In this document: in pieces, positions 50,859 to 61,311 of the stretch
Position numbering within the stretch: the stretch's first letter is position 1
Layout of the letters: every line of letters begins with the position of its first letter
Source: Isoperla grammatica
Taxonomy: Eukaryota; Arthropoda; Insecta; Plecoptera; Perlodidae
Assembly (NCBI GenBank): GCA_945910005.1
Contig: OX246743.1
Location: forward strand, 44,798,736 to 44,862,735
Reading direction: 5' to 3'
Length of the DNA stretch: 64,000 nt
Translations under genes and position numbers: made by a program
The notes under the pieces: model-generated
Told to the model about the DNA's origin: nothing
The model's database searches: none
Seen by the model: only the letters and a program-made list of their open reading frames with translations

Positions 50859-51749
50859 CGTCGACGTAGTCCGTGGCCGAGGTCATCATGCGGTCGTCGT
50901 AGAGAGAGAAGCGCGCGGCGGTCTTCTTGCCCCGAGCCCTCCGCACCGAGACCGGCACGTCCCCGGGGGTCTTCACGCGAGAGTGCGCATCCTTGAGCGG
51001 CCGCGTCGACACCACTCCGTCAGAGAAGAACCGATCTCTCGACGTTCGCACCTCGGGCTTGGCCGACACCAGCGGCAGCGTAGACGGCCTCCTACTCTTG
51101 TCCGTCTTCTCCTCCACGCGGTCGGGCTTCAACCCCACGTAGCCGTTACCGTTGCACGTCACCGGAGTGACCGCGATCTTCCCGTTGTTGGGCAACCGCA
51201 CCTGCGTGTCCACTATCGTCGGGGACCTCTTCTCGTCCACGGGACTCCTCACCAACAGGTTAGACTTGGCTTCGTCCTCCGCGTCCCTTCCACTCCCGTT
51301 GGCGTCTTGACCGAAGAACCGCCTCCTCTCGAACAGCTTCTTCAGGCCGTTGCCCCAGCTCCACCGCGAACCTGTCCTGGTTGACGAACCGTTACCCGGC
51401 ACGTTGGGCTGCTTGGGTATCGTGGAGTACGCGGCGTTGCTCTCGTAGACGTTCTGAACGTAGGGTATGGGCGTGGCGGGCCGCACCGCGTTGTTGTTCT
51501 GTAGGTTCAGGTAGTCGTGCGTCACCAGCTGTTGGCTCTCTAGCGGGGTGGTGTTGAAGTGAGACTGGGAGTGAGGCGTCACGTGCTTGAAGGATCGGTC
51601 CACGAGGTTCCCGTTGGCCGCCATCTCCTCGCTGGAACGCGCTCTAGTCATCAGGTTGCGCTCCATGCAGGGGTTGCGGCCCTGGTAGGGCTGTAGCGGG
51701 CCTCGCAGGCCACCCATCACCGCCTGGCAGTTGTGGTTCGAGTTCTTGT
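50752..51749 (-). CDS. wit: wit exon J: terminal exon, long cytoplasmic tail
   Basis: Acceptor ATGTTTCCAG|AC in phase 1. About 331 residues to TAG at 50754-50752. Contains [14 protein letters not shown] near its start and [14 protein letters not shown], which resembles the RPTSLPL peptide of vertebrate BMPR2 tails. Unusually GC- and CpG-rich compared with flanks. The last 34 codons plus stop (from about 50858) are the first unit of a 13-copy 108-bp array that continues as 3' UTR. Confidence 0.9.
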
Positions 51750-54700
51750 CTGGAAACATAACAAAAAATGAAATACCTTGTGTTGAGCTATTTGTTATTT
51801 TTTTTCTGCCATTTGAAATTCAAATTGAAAATTAAAACACTCTTCAACAATTCCTTAGAAAGTCATTAGACCACTGGATTTGTTTCTAAAACAAACACAA
51901 GTTGTAGTTGTGTGAGTTTGATTTAACTTGTGTTTCTATTAAAAGCATTTGTCTTTGTGTATTGTGCCTATATGGCCACCATACACTGCAATGCCCAATA
52001 TACTGGCAGTAATATCTAGTGTCAGCGCAACTCACAGAGGGGCTCGGCGGGCTCCGTGGGCGACAGTGTCAGCATGGTCTCGACCGTACCCTCGCTGACG
52101 GTGCTCTCCTGCGCCGCCTCCTTCTGATTGGTCGACGAGCTGACGGAGCCGGCCGTGTCCTCCGACTCTGTGGTCCGGCCCCCGTCGACGTTGTTGGGGC
52201 CGACCCTCGGTATCGAGACCAGGGGGGTCTGCGTGGAGTTGACGGTCGGGCTTACTCCGCTGACGTACATCGTGGCTGCGAGCAACACACAACAACCCTC
52301 AACATTTCTACTTTGAAATTGAAACATAACCTTCTGAAAGTAGGCCTACTAACATTATTTTGCTCGGAAAATGTTCAGCAGCTGGTACCTTACCCTACAA
52401 CACGTAGCTTTATAAAACTACATGCTGGAGATAAACAATTTGTATTGTAGTCTAAGTTCATATATTATAATATTGGTCGAGGAGATAAAGTAGGCCTACT
52501 GTATTTTCGAATATCTTCAATGATTTTTTGTTTATGATTATTTTGTATGTGCCGTTCCAATGCGCTCCGCGCCTTGCAGTATACCGTGTCCGTACCTCTC
52601 TTGCGGTCCCAGAGCGCGGGCAGTTCGTGCAGCCTCTCTTCAACGCAGAGAGCTGTCAGTCTGGCCTCGGCGTCTTGGTCCCAGCAATCCTCGACCGTCT
52701 CCTTCATGAGCTTCACCGCCGGCCAGTCTCGCCACGTGTCGGGGAACAGAGGTCTCGCCTTGTGTCGGGACACCAACACCTGCATCTGCTCGAACGAGGG
52801 GTGGTGACCTGTGACAGACACTCGGGTTAGACTCACATAATAATAATTTTTTGTAGGATAACCCGTTATAGGGTGCACACCAGCTTTACCTGATGTGCCC
52901 CTCTTCAGATGACTAACTAGGTTATTAGGGTGTTTGGATAGCTGGGGAGGAATGTCCGAGGGCTGTTAGTAGGACTCAATCCCAGCATTCGCCTTTACGA
53001 CTGAGGAAAACCTCGGAAAAATCCTTCAGTCAGGACTGCCGGTGGCCGGAATCGAACCGGCGACCTCCCGAATTAGAGTCTCGCGTCTTACCGCTGAGCC
53101 ACCTCTATCGGGTTAGGCATGTACACGTATAGATAGAGCAGTGACTTGCAAAGTTTAAGGCATTGACGCCATTCATTGAAGACACCACAGAATGGTTTTA
53201 TTGCGTGAGTTATATTTCGGTACTTCTCACTGACGGCTTACACACGGAGGCGTTACATGCAAAACATTTGAATATTCTTTTACTCAGAGTGGCTCGAGAC
53301 ATCGAGAAAGCTTCAGGAATTTTTCGGTACATCTCCATCATGATGGCCTGATTAAGCCAAATGTGGGCATATGATAAAAAAAAACTGTAATATGAGAGTG
53401 AAATAAAACGAAACACTCACCGACTTCTGCCTCGAAGGGTAGACTGAAGGGTGGTGTCTGCTGCACGCCCCCCTGGTAGAGCTCCCAGCAGCGAGAGGCC
53501 AGCTCCCACAGCACCAGGCCCAGTGAGTAGACGTCGATCTGTTTCAACGAGGACTCACAGTCTCGGAGGTTGACGGCTCCTTCCAACACCTCTGGCGCCA
53601 TGTAGCGCAGCGTTCCCACCTGTTGACGTGCACAGTACGCTGCTCGTGTACAAGAACATCGGACTTGTACCAAACTTCAAACTTAAAAAGCAGTTTGGTA
53701 CAAAAACATTTTTTTGTTCAAGGCCTACTTTTTCAAAATGTAGTATTCTATCATACAACTTCAATATCATCTTGATGCACTTGTAAAATAGAAGAGATTC
53801 AAGTGCAACCACGTGTTAAACCACGCATTTATTTTAAATGTAACATTACAAATTACAGTGTATTCAATGAACACTAAAGCGGGGTTTACACAAATGACTA
53901 GTGATTATTGACTTATCCCCATGATTAAGCCACAGGCTTCTTTCATTGGCTATGAGTGAGAATACTGTGCTCTGATTGGCTGTGACTAAGGTTTGTCTTG
54001 ACTTGACTAAGGAATTAAACATATTTCAATTCCTTGGTCAAGTCAAGACAAACCTTAGTCACAGCCAATCAGAGCACAGTACTCTCACTCATAGCAATGA
54101 AAGAAGCCTGCGGCTTAGTCAAGTGGGCTAGTCACTAATCACTAGTCATTTATGTAAACGGCCCTTAAACCAGTTTTTGTCTAGAGCAGTGAAATGCCGT
54201 GTGGGTGTGCCCATCTATCTCCGCCGAGAGACTAGTAACGTGGCTACTCACGTCGTTGATGGACTTGGTCTCTGCGTGTTGTTCCTCGCCGTTGTAGAAG
54301 TACTTCGAGCCGGATATCTTCATCGCGAAGCCGAGGTCACACAGGCAACAGGTGAGGTCGGTCTTGACCAGGATGTTGCGAGAGTTGAGGTCGCGATGAC
54401 TCACGCACGGCTTGCTCTTGTCTGCAACAATAAGGCCGTCTCATCTTCACACTTCAAATCGCTACCAGAAGTTATACGTAGCGGTTATTATTAGGGATGT
54501 CAACGGGTACCCGGGTACCCGTTACCCGCCCGGTACACACGGGTACGGTTCCAACTTTTCAATACCCGTTACCCGGTACTACCCGTTCCCTTCTTCTGTT
54601 CAAAACGAAATTAATTCAACATTGCGATATTTCCCTACTGGCGTCTTTGTACGAGCGTACGACCCGCTCTTTTCAATTTTCCAGCATTAAACTTGACCTC

Positions 54701-57469
54701 CCCCCCCCCCCCCCCCCTCAACAGCGCCGCTGACGAATGAGACGTAAAGCCCAATTAGTATCATCTTCTGTAGGCCTATGGAAGAATGCTGCGGAACGGT
54801 TGCGAGTCCGAGGGAGCGCACCCGCCGCCCGTCGTAGCTTTACCGCGATCATGTTCTCGTGTTCGAGCGCGGACTACGACGTCATCGCTTGTCGCGGCCG
54901 ACCACCGCCTACCGTAGCGGAGACGCAAGCTTTGAAGCTTTGTTGAATACTTCCGCGATCGTTTTGCATCGAAAACAATGCAACCTGATACCGTTTAACA
55001 ATATAATGTCTCTTTCCACAACTTTGCGAATCATTTGACATCCATGACGATAAAACGCGTATTTAGTTTTATTTACTACCCGGGTAGTCCGGGTACGGCG
55101 CGAGGGTACCCGGGTACAACTGTTTCCGGGTATTGACATCCCTAGTTATTATTATTATTTGGTGTTTAACGATGTACTTGACAACTAGGTCATGTGACTT
55201 CCGGGGGTGATTGGAAGAGACAAATAGAGCGAACAGGGGAGAAAAAGGAAAAGGGGAGGACGTCGACCCCATTTTGTCTGGCTTCTGTACCTCGACCTGT
55301 CCGGCTAGGGTGGCAATCAACCTATTCTATGCATTTCAATGCCAACTTACCTCCCTTCTTGAAGTCAGTGTGCAGGTGTGCCAACCCTTGGGCCACGCCC
55401 AGCGCCATCTTACAGAAGGTCGGCCAGTCTATCATGTTGGTACGCAGGTAGTCTTGCAGGCAGCCGTTGGGGGCGTAGGACATGACTAGTAGGTACTCCG
55501 ACGTGCCGTCCACACTGACGCGCTCGTCACAGCCTGCAAGAGTACGAACACAATGTACTGCTTGCTGTAGCACCGCTAGAAATGCCTTTTATACCATAAT
55601 TCACTCCTTTTGTGTGATGAGAGGGGTACGTTCCAAAATAATTCCAATGCGCTCAACAATGAGGTTTGAACCCTTCCACTCCTACATCTTCGTTTACACC
55701 AGACCTTCCCAATTGATTTATATTGACGGTAATAATACAATATCGAAGAAAACCAGTAGTCCACACACTCTATGAAACCACTAAATATTTCTTGGCCAGT
55801 GGTTTTGTGAGGCTCGCCTTCCAGAAGGATTAATTACACATTCAGTCAAAAGCATATCTTTTAAAACACTGTTCATTTACAGCCGAGTAGAATACCAGCA
55901 ACAGCTCAGGAAGTCCAGGCTACACTACTGTATGGCAACCAATGTCTCCTACCATAATACGAGAGCAGTGCGGGGTTGTCCATGAAGGGTAGACAGTAGA
56001 TGTCTCGCTCGTTCAGGAAGTAGTTACGATAGTGGCCGGGAAAGATCTTGACCGCCACTTCCTGGTCCCTCACGTTGCCCTTCCACACGGAGCCAAACCT
56101 GAGGACAGGTTACGACGATACTAAGTGAAAAATGCTACTACTGTCATGTGGGCTCTTAAACAAATTTGATTTATATCAAAAACATTTTGCCAGCAGCTCA
56201 GTTCATCCTTGCTGGTGTTTAACATCCACTGTATGCCAGTGTCTACGATAAGTTAACTAGCATAACTTTTGCTTTATTTCCAAAGCATATAGCCGGTAAA
56301 CTGATTAGATGCACATATACTCCTAAAGCCCCTTAGAGAAGGAACCACCAAGAGATGCCAGATGTTATTGTATCTTCCGAGGAGCGTTGTGATTGCGTTC
56401 ATACCTCCCCTGTCCAACGAGGGCGCACAGCTTCAGATGATCCACCGAGTAGCTCTCCGACCGGATGCCTCCGCTTTCCATCAGGTGAACCTGAAACGAT
56501 CGCATCACAAGTTTAGTGGTTGAAAAAAACAACGAACATTGCAAGGTAGTAATTTTTGTTTGTTTGTTATATAAATTGGGAAAACAAAGTAATTGTGGTG
56601 GATACATAATATTATTGTATCATATTTTGTACCATTAAAATAAGTACTGTAGTACTAGTACATGCAGCAATACTTTGATTACCCGAGCTAATTGAGGTCA
56701 ACAAGACAACGAAATGTCGGGTACGGAACTTTTCGTCACAAAGTGTTTTAAAACCCCCGTACTCTTACCATGTGGTCTGGCGGGGGCTTGCCCATGGCGT
56801 GGCTGGCCCATATCTTGTAGACGGCTACGATCACAATGACGATGGCGCACAGTCCGAGCACCGCCCCCACTATCACGGTGTAGAGCTGCACCTCCGAGTG
56901 GGCCTGGCCTGGGTACGGAGACACTGAAACATCACTTGTTGTTGACTAGACTGGGTGCATCAACATATACCAATATCCAGGTTGTATTTGCTAATAGACC
57001 TTTTTCAGAATTCATCTAGGACCCTTATAGAGCTAATTACTGCCCTCTACATTGTCAATGACAACAATGAAAAATGCACCTCAACACTATCAAGGACCCT
57101 TAGATAGAGCGTATCACGGCTTCCTAGATCAATTCTGGAAATCATCTATTTTCACAACCTAATGAAGATTTTTATCAATTCGTAAAAAAAAAAAAAAAAA
57201 AATTACAATACCTATATAAAAATATTTCAAGTATTTTTATCATATTTTAATTTTTGAGTGAAGGGAAAAGGGGACCTAATCATTAGAGATCTCACCAGGC
57301 GGCACAATCTGGGGCTCGTTGGCTGGGACGTACATGTCCGAAACATTAACGTTGCAGTAGTCGCCCGTACAACAACAGAACTTGGTGTTATTGGCCGCCT
57401 TCGATGGCTTCTTGTCCGCGATGCACGAAGAACTGTCGCAGGCGTCTTTGCCCGACACCTCCCAGCAGC
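50752..57469 (-). CDS. wit: BMP type II receptor (wishful thinking/BMPR2 class), 3' ten exons; 5' end outside window
   Basis: Exons in transcript order: 57469-57296, 56923-56769, 56490-56405, 56098-55953, 55533-55351, 54421-54252, 53619-53421, 52808-52596, 52275-52036, 51749-50752. Joined, they encode 854 residues with compatible phases. The visible part has the end of the TGF-beta receptor ectodomain ([14 protein letters not shown]), one membrane helix, a serine/threonine kinase (GQGRFGSVW, VAVKIF lysine, [48 protein letters not shown]) and an unusually long ~410-residue tail. Known of the family: type II receptors bind BMP ligands, phosphorylate type I partners and start Smad signalling; insect Wit acts at neuromuscular synapses. 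The long tail separates it from the activin type II receptor (punt). The signal peptide and first half of the ectodomain were not found. Confidence 0.9.
52036..52275 (-). CDS. wit: wit exon I: first cytoplasmic tail exon
   Basis: Acceptor GCTCGCAG|CC, donor T|GTGAGT; phase 1 both sides. Ser/Thr/Glu-rich, low-complexity tail sequence (for example [14 protein letters not shown] and [17 protein letters not shown]). No domain is recognised; this matches the disordered tail of BMPR2-type receptors. Confidence 0.85.
52596..52808 (-). CDS. wit: wit exon H: kinase C-lobe end
   Basis: Acceptor CTGTCACAG|GT, donor G|GTACGG. Encodes [18 protein letters not shown], then [20 protein letters not shown], the closing motif of TGF-beta type II kinases, and [15 protein letters not shown]. 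Confidence 0.92.
52866..53112 (-). mobile_element. tRNA-derived SINE, best copy
   Basis: Read on the minus strand: head GATAGAGGTGGCTCAGCGG with a Pol III A box (TGGCTCAGCGG, 53101-53091) and B box (GGTTCGATTCC, 53058-53048), then a conserved body (TCCTGACTGAAGG, GAGGTTTTCCTCAG, AATGCTGGGATTGAGTC, CTCGGACATTCCT) and a tail ending GTAAAGCTGGTGTGCACCC. Lies in the wit intron between exons G and H. It is not a functional tRNA: no acceptor-stem closure is evident. Confidence 0.85.
53421..53619 (-). CDS. wit: wit exon G: kinase activation segment end and helix F
   Basis: Acceptor GTCAACAG|GTG, donor G|GTGAGT. Encodes [17 protein letters not shown] (activation-segment APE), [20 protein letters not shown], and the type II insert with [11 protein letters not shown]. 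Confidence 0.92.
53876..54167. mobile_element. Long-hairpin MITE inside a wit intron
   Basis: About 292 bp, almost entirely inverted repeat: ACAAATGACTAGTGATTA at the left matches TAATCACTAGTCATTTATG at the right, and GCTCTGATTGGCTGTGACTA pairs with TAGTCACAGCCAATCAGAGC around a short AT-rich centre. TAA flanks both ends. Lies between wit exons F and G. Confidence 0.85.
54252..54421 (-). CDS. wit: wit exon F: kinase catalytic loop
   Basis: Acceptor TTGTTGCAG|AC, donor GAC|GTGAGT. Encodes [17 protein letters not shown], with the catalytic HRDLxSRN loop, then [14 protein letters not shown]. The Mg-binding motif is DLG rather than DFG, a variant known in this receptor group. Confidence 0.92.
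54492..55144. mobile_element. Non-autonomous hAT-like element with GGGTACCC-rich ends, in a wit intron
   Basis: Perfect 12-bp terminal repeat TAGGGATGTCAA, flanked by GTTATTAT at 54484-54491 and 55145-55152. Ends carry clusters of ACCCGGGTACC. The middle is CpG-rich and includes an 18-nt C run (54700-54717). It makes up most of the intron between wit exons E and F. Confidence 0.88.
55351..55533 (-). CDS. wit: wit exon E: kinase N-lobe to hinge
   Basis: Acceptor CTCTTGCAG|GC, donor G|GTAAGT; phase 1 both sides. Encodes [17 protein letters not shown], the kinase hinge (usual type II form LxxxYxPNGSLxxYL), then [14 protein letters not shown]. Confidence 0.92.
55953..56098 (-). CDS. wit: wit exon D: kinase glycine loop and ATP-binding lysine
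   Basis: Acceptor CTGTCCTCAG|G, donor G|GTAGGA. Encodes [19 protein letters not shown], including the VAVK catalytic lysine, then [19 protein letters not shown], the type II receptor alpha-C region. Confidence 0.92.
56405..56490 (-). CDS. wit: wit exon C: pre-kinase segment
   Basis: Acceptor CGTTTCAG|GTT, donor AG|GTATGA, phase 0 in and 2 out. Encodes [17 protein letters not shown], leading directly into the kinase glycine loop; the split AG|G codon restores Arg with the next exon. Confidence 0.9.
56769..56923 (-). CDS. wit: wit exon B: juxtamembrane and transmembrane segment
   Basis: Acceptor GATGTTTCAG|TG, donor ATG|GTAAGA. Encodes [14 protein letters not shown], a single hydrophobic helix [20 protein letters not shown], and the first cytoplasmic residues [17 protein letters not shown]. 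Confidence 0.92.
57296..57469 (-). CDS. wit: wit exon A: C-terminal half of ligand-binding ectodomain
   Basis: Acceptor GGTTCCAG|GC, donor G|GTGAGA; phase 1 on both sides. Encodes [20 protein letters not shown], then [18 protein letters not shown]: the CCCxxDxCN knuckle that ends every TGF-beta receptor ectodomain. The missing upstream exon must end with G to give GCW. Confidence 0.9.
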
Positions 57470-60169
57470 CTGGAACCAGACAACAAACACACTCAGAACC
57501 ATTTAAGAAATATGTCTTGTTATTGGGATGGATGGATGTCGGTTATCAGAAAAGGCCCACGATACGATAGCTCTGCCTGTCGTATGAACGTGACTATAAA
57601 CGGGTCGGCTGCCCCTTAATTCTTCATACTGCGTGTAAAAACTTGCACAGCTCATTCATTTGGAATCATCCTCATCAGTCATCGTAAATATATTTGTTTT
57701 TGTGGTTTTTGTTGTTGTTGTTGTTGTTGTTGTTATTATTGTTTGTTTAACGACGTCCTCACTGCTTAGGTCATAAGATGTCGTCCCCTGTTACGAGAGG
57801 CAGGAGGTTGTGAAAGGAACAATAGTGGGGGGGGGGGGGGAAGGTCGATAAAATAGTAGTACTACTATTTTACCGACCTTGGAAGGGGGAGGGGGGGACC
57901 TCAGTTGTGTCTTTACGAACAGCCAGTCACCAACATCATACAAAATAAATTGTTAGACCATGTTTAAATCTTTTTCGAGTTAGTTTTTAAAAGTGATAAA
58001 TCCAGAACTTTTGGGCATAAAACTCTCAACTTCCCGTAATTAAGTCACGCCAACAAACACCCTTGGTAGCGGCCCGAAGACGGGTTCTTGCCCACTACCG
58101 GGGGGATCCGCGCGCTTACACAACTTCCGACATAAAAGGATCTCCTCGTCAACGAACGTAAACAAGGTGTAAGAGACTTCTTGTTTTTATCGCTCGGCTC
58201 GGCTCGGCTCGAGTCGGGTCGCCGCCAGTCTAGACGGACGGTAAACTACCTCGGTGACGGCCGCACAACTTTATTAGGAGGAAACTACGCAGAGCAAAAC
58301 CTCTAGTCTAAAGTGTATTGCAATGAATCTGTGGTCCTAGGATTCCGCCCACCTTCCACTACCTCACTCCTCGAGTCGCCGGCTCCGGCGACTCGAGGAG
58401 TGAGGTAGTGGAAGGTGGGCGGAATCCTAGGACCACAGATTCATTGCAATACACTATAGAAGCAACAGGGCTGACGGCTTGACATGGCCACGCAGAACAG
58501 AAAGAGTTATTACAGGCGGCTGGATACGCAAACGTGAGATGAAATGTAAAAAAAAGTGTCGGTCGAATATATGGGCGCAAGTTTAGGTTCCACGTCAAAA
58601 ATACACAGCACACAAAAAAGTGGACACACTTTCTAAAATGTAACGATGACCAAATTTTCAATTTGTTGAAAGTCTCAACTGAGTAGTGACGTCGATAGCT
58701 TCCTTGCAGTTTGTACCAACCCCTAACCATTAGAGCCACCCTAGACATGTAGTAGACCTGCGTAGATGTATGGGGGAGGGAATAGCTGCCAAGTCTGACG
58801 ATAAGGGTCTGGGGCGGGGTCCCAATCTAAATAATATTATACTGGTGGATTGAGGACAAGGCGAGTTGCGTGAAGGTTCTCAACTTAAAAATGAAGAACT
58901 CTTAAATAATAAACCAATCACATTGTCCCGTAAGTAGACGACAGATTAAAAAATGACTCTCGAAGCCTCTTTTAGAATTGTTGATTCACTACTTGAATCC
59001 ACAGTCGCAATTACCCTCGTTGCCCGAGCACACTTGGAACCCCCTCGACGGGGCGGAAAGTAGTCGCGATGGCCCTCGCTGCGAACCTCCTCGTAGTGAC
59101 GGAATGGAGGCGACTGAAGTCCCACACGGGTCTGGAGCGTCGAGAAATTAACTCGAACTTATTTATAGCCGCGAACGAAATAATCGATGTCGATGTCGTA
59201 TTGCAGAATCCACCGCGAATCGATTTGCATATAATAAGGGAGCGGAAGTTATAGAGGGCGGGGGGGGGAGGGGGGGGGGGTTCGTGATTGGATGGGCCAT
59301 CACACACCACCCTGCGGTCGGAGCGGGTGCAACGGTCAACGGCGCGCGGTAAGACGGCAACTCCTCGGCTCTTCATCCTTGGAAACCTTGCACCGGTACA
59401 AGCCTCACTAGTCACGCCTCTCGTGTTTAGACAATTTCAGGTTTCCAATACATGGTCGTCAATTATCGCCATAATGAATCCATTTCAAGTAGATTGATTG
59501 GTACTATTTCGTTAGTATGAGATCACGGGACAAGGACGTTGTGTTGCACGGTGCGGAGCCTATATCACGCGAGGCCATTGGTATTCCAGTCCACGCTGGC
59601 TGGCCAACTGTCTGTGTCTCAAGTTTATGCTAATCCTCGCACAGTTGCATTGTCGTGACCATGCATGGGTTGGCTTCATTTCTTTCTTATTATACCGATA
59701 TAACCAAGACTAATACAATGTCAATTATCTGGCTGTCAAATAGTTTCCATAACTTATAATTATGTTCCATACAGTCGAGTATAAATTATTTCGAAGGCGC
59801 CGATATGGGTCGGCATGAGAACAGCAGATCGCGGGAATACACGACGACGTACGACGACCTAGCTGTCGAGTACGTCGTAAAACTCATAATAAATAGAAGG
59901 GCCATCCTATATTAGTCCGAAATTTAAAAATAAAGGAAGAAACTAATTCAAATTTACGGTGCGCAATAACCAGGGGGCGAGCGATCAAAGCAGATGTACA
60001 CAGCGGTTTGGATGGATGTTATCTACACTCTACAGCTCAAGAAGGTTCCGAGGTGGGGGTGGCATCCCTCTAGCCCCGGGACGTGGGAAAACGGAACAAT
60101 CGGCCACGCCGATGAATAAAAAATTTAGGGGCGCGTTAGAAGCGTCTTGATTGTTTCTTGAATTTATTA
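57470..60169. other. DNA upstream of the visible wit exons
   Basis: Probably wit intron sequence. Includes a G14 run (57827-57840), a CpG-rich stretch with repeated GGCTC at about 58060-58265, the 144-bp palindrome, and another CpG-rich stretch at about 59030-59370. No ectodomain exon could be recognised. Confidence 0.5.
58312..58455. repeat. 144-bp palindrome with 71-bp perfect arms
   Basis: Arm 58312-58382 is the exact reverse complement of 58385-58455; only CT (58383-58384) separates them. The centre is CCGGCTCCGG. No terminal duplications are evident, so it does not look like an ordinary MITE. Confidence 0.95.
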
Positions 60170-61311
60170 TGCGAAAGGAGCTCGCCCGCTATTCAGCGCG
60201 GAGCATGCTGGAAGAGACGTCTTACAAAGGAGCTCGCCCGCAATTAAGCGCGGAGCATGCTGGAAGAGACGTCTTACAGGGGAGCACGCCCGCTATTCAG
60301 CGCGGAGCATGCTGGAAGAGACGTCTTACAGGGGAGCACGCCCGCTATTCAGCGCGGAGCATGCTGGAAGAGACGTTTTACAGGGGAGCACACCCGCTAT
60401 TCAGCGCGGAGCATGCTGGAAGAGACGTCTTACAGGGGAGCACACCCGCTATTCAGCGCGGAGCATGCTGGAAGAGACGTTTTACAGGGGAGCACGCCCG
60501 CTATTCAGCGCGGAGCATGCTGGAAGAGACGTCTTACAGGGGAGCACGCCCGCTATTCAGCGCGGAGCATGCTGGAAGAGACGTTTTACAGGGGAGCACA
60601 CCCGCTATTCAGCGCGGAGCATGCTGGAAGAGACGTTTTACAGGGGAGCACACCCGCTATTCAGCGTGGAGCATGCTGGGAGAGACGTCTTACAAAGGAG
60701 CTCGCCCGCTATTCAGCGCGGAGCATGCTGGAAGAGACGTCTTACAAAGGAGCTCGCCCGCTATTCAGCGCGGAGCATGCTGGAAGAGACGTCTTACAAA
60801 GGAGCTCGCCCGCTATTCAGCGCGGGGCATGCTGGGAGAGACGTCTTACAAAGGAGCTCGCCCGCTATTCAGCGCGGAGCATGCTGGAAGAGACGTCTTA
60901 CAGGGGAGCACGCCCGCTATTCAGCGCGGAGCATGCTGGAAGAGACGTTTTACAGGGGAGCACACCCGCTATTCAGCGCGGAGCATGCTGGAAGAGACGT
61001 TTTACAGGGGAGCACACCCGCTATTCAGCGTGGAGCATGCTGGGAGAGACGTCTTACAAAGGAGCTCGCCCGCTATTCAGCGCGGAGCATGCTGGAAGAG
61101 ACGTCTTACAAAGGAGCTCGCCCGCTATTCAGCGCGGAGCATGCTGGAAGAGACGTCTTACAAAGGAGCTCGCCCGCTATTCAGCGCGGGGCATGCTGGG
61201 AGAGACGTCTTACAAAGGAGCTCGCCCGCTATTCAGCGCGGAGCATGCTGGAAGAGACGTCTTACAAAGGAGCTCGCCCGCTATTCAGCGCGGAGCATGC
61301 TGGAAGAGAGA
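60170..61311 (+). repeat. 52-bp minisatellite, 22 copies, with a seven-unit higher-order repeat
   Basis: GAGCATGCTGG (or GGGCATGCTGG) recurs every 52 bp from 60201 to 61293. Units vary as TTACAAAGGAGCTCG versus TTACAGGGGAGCACG/CACA, CTT versus TTT, and GGAAGAG versus GGGAGAG. By these variants, units 60513-60876 match units 60877-61240, a 364-bp block duplication. All three + frames stay open across the array (up to 392 codons); no gene is implied. Confidence 0.96.

Noticed and set aside
53040..53112. tRNA gene on the minus strand
   Set aside because: A and B boxes are present, but it is followed by the shared SINE body and does not close a tRNA acceptor stem.
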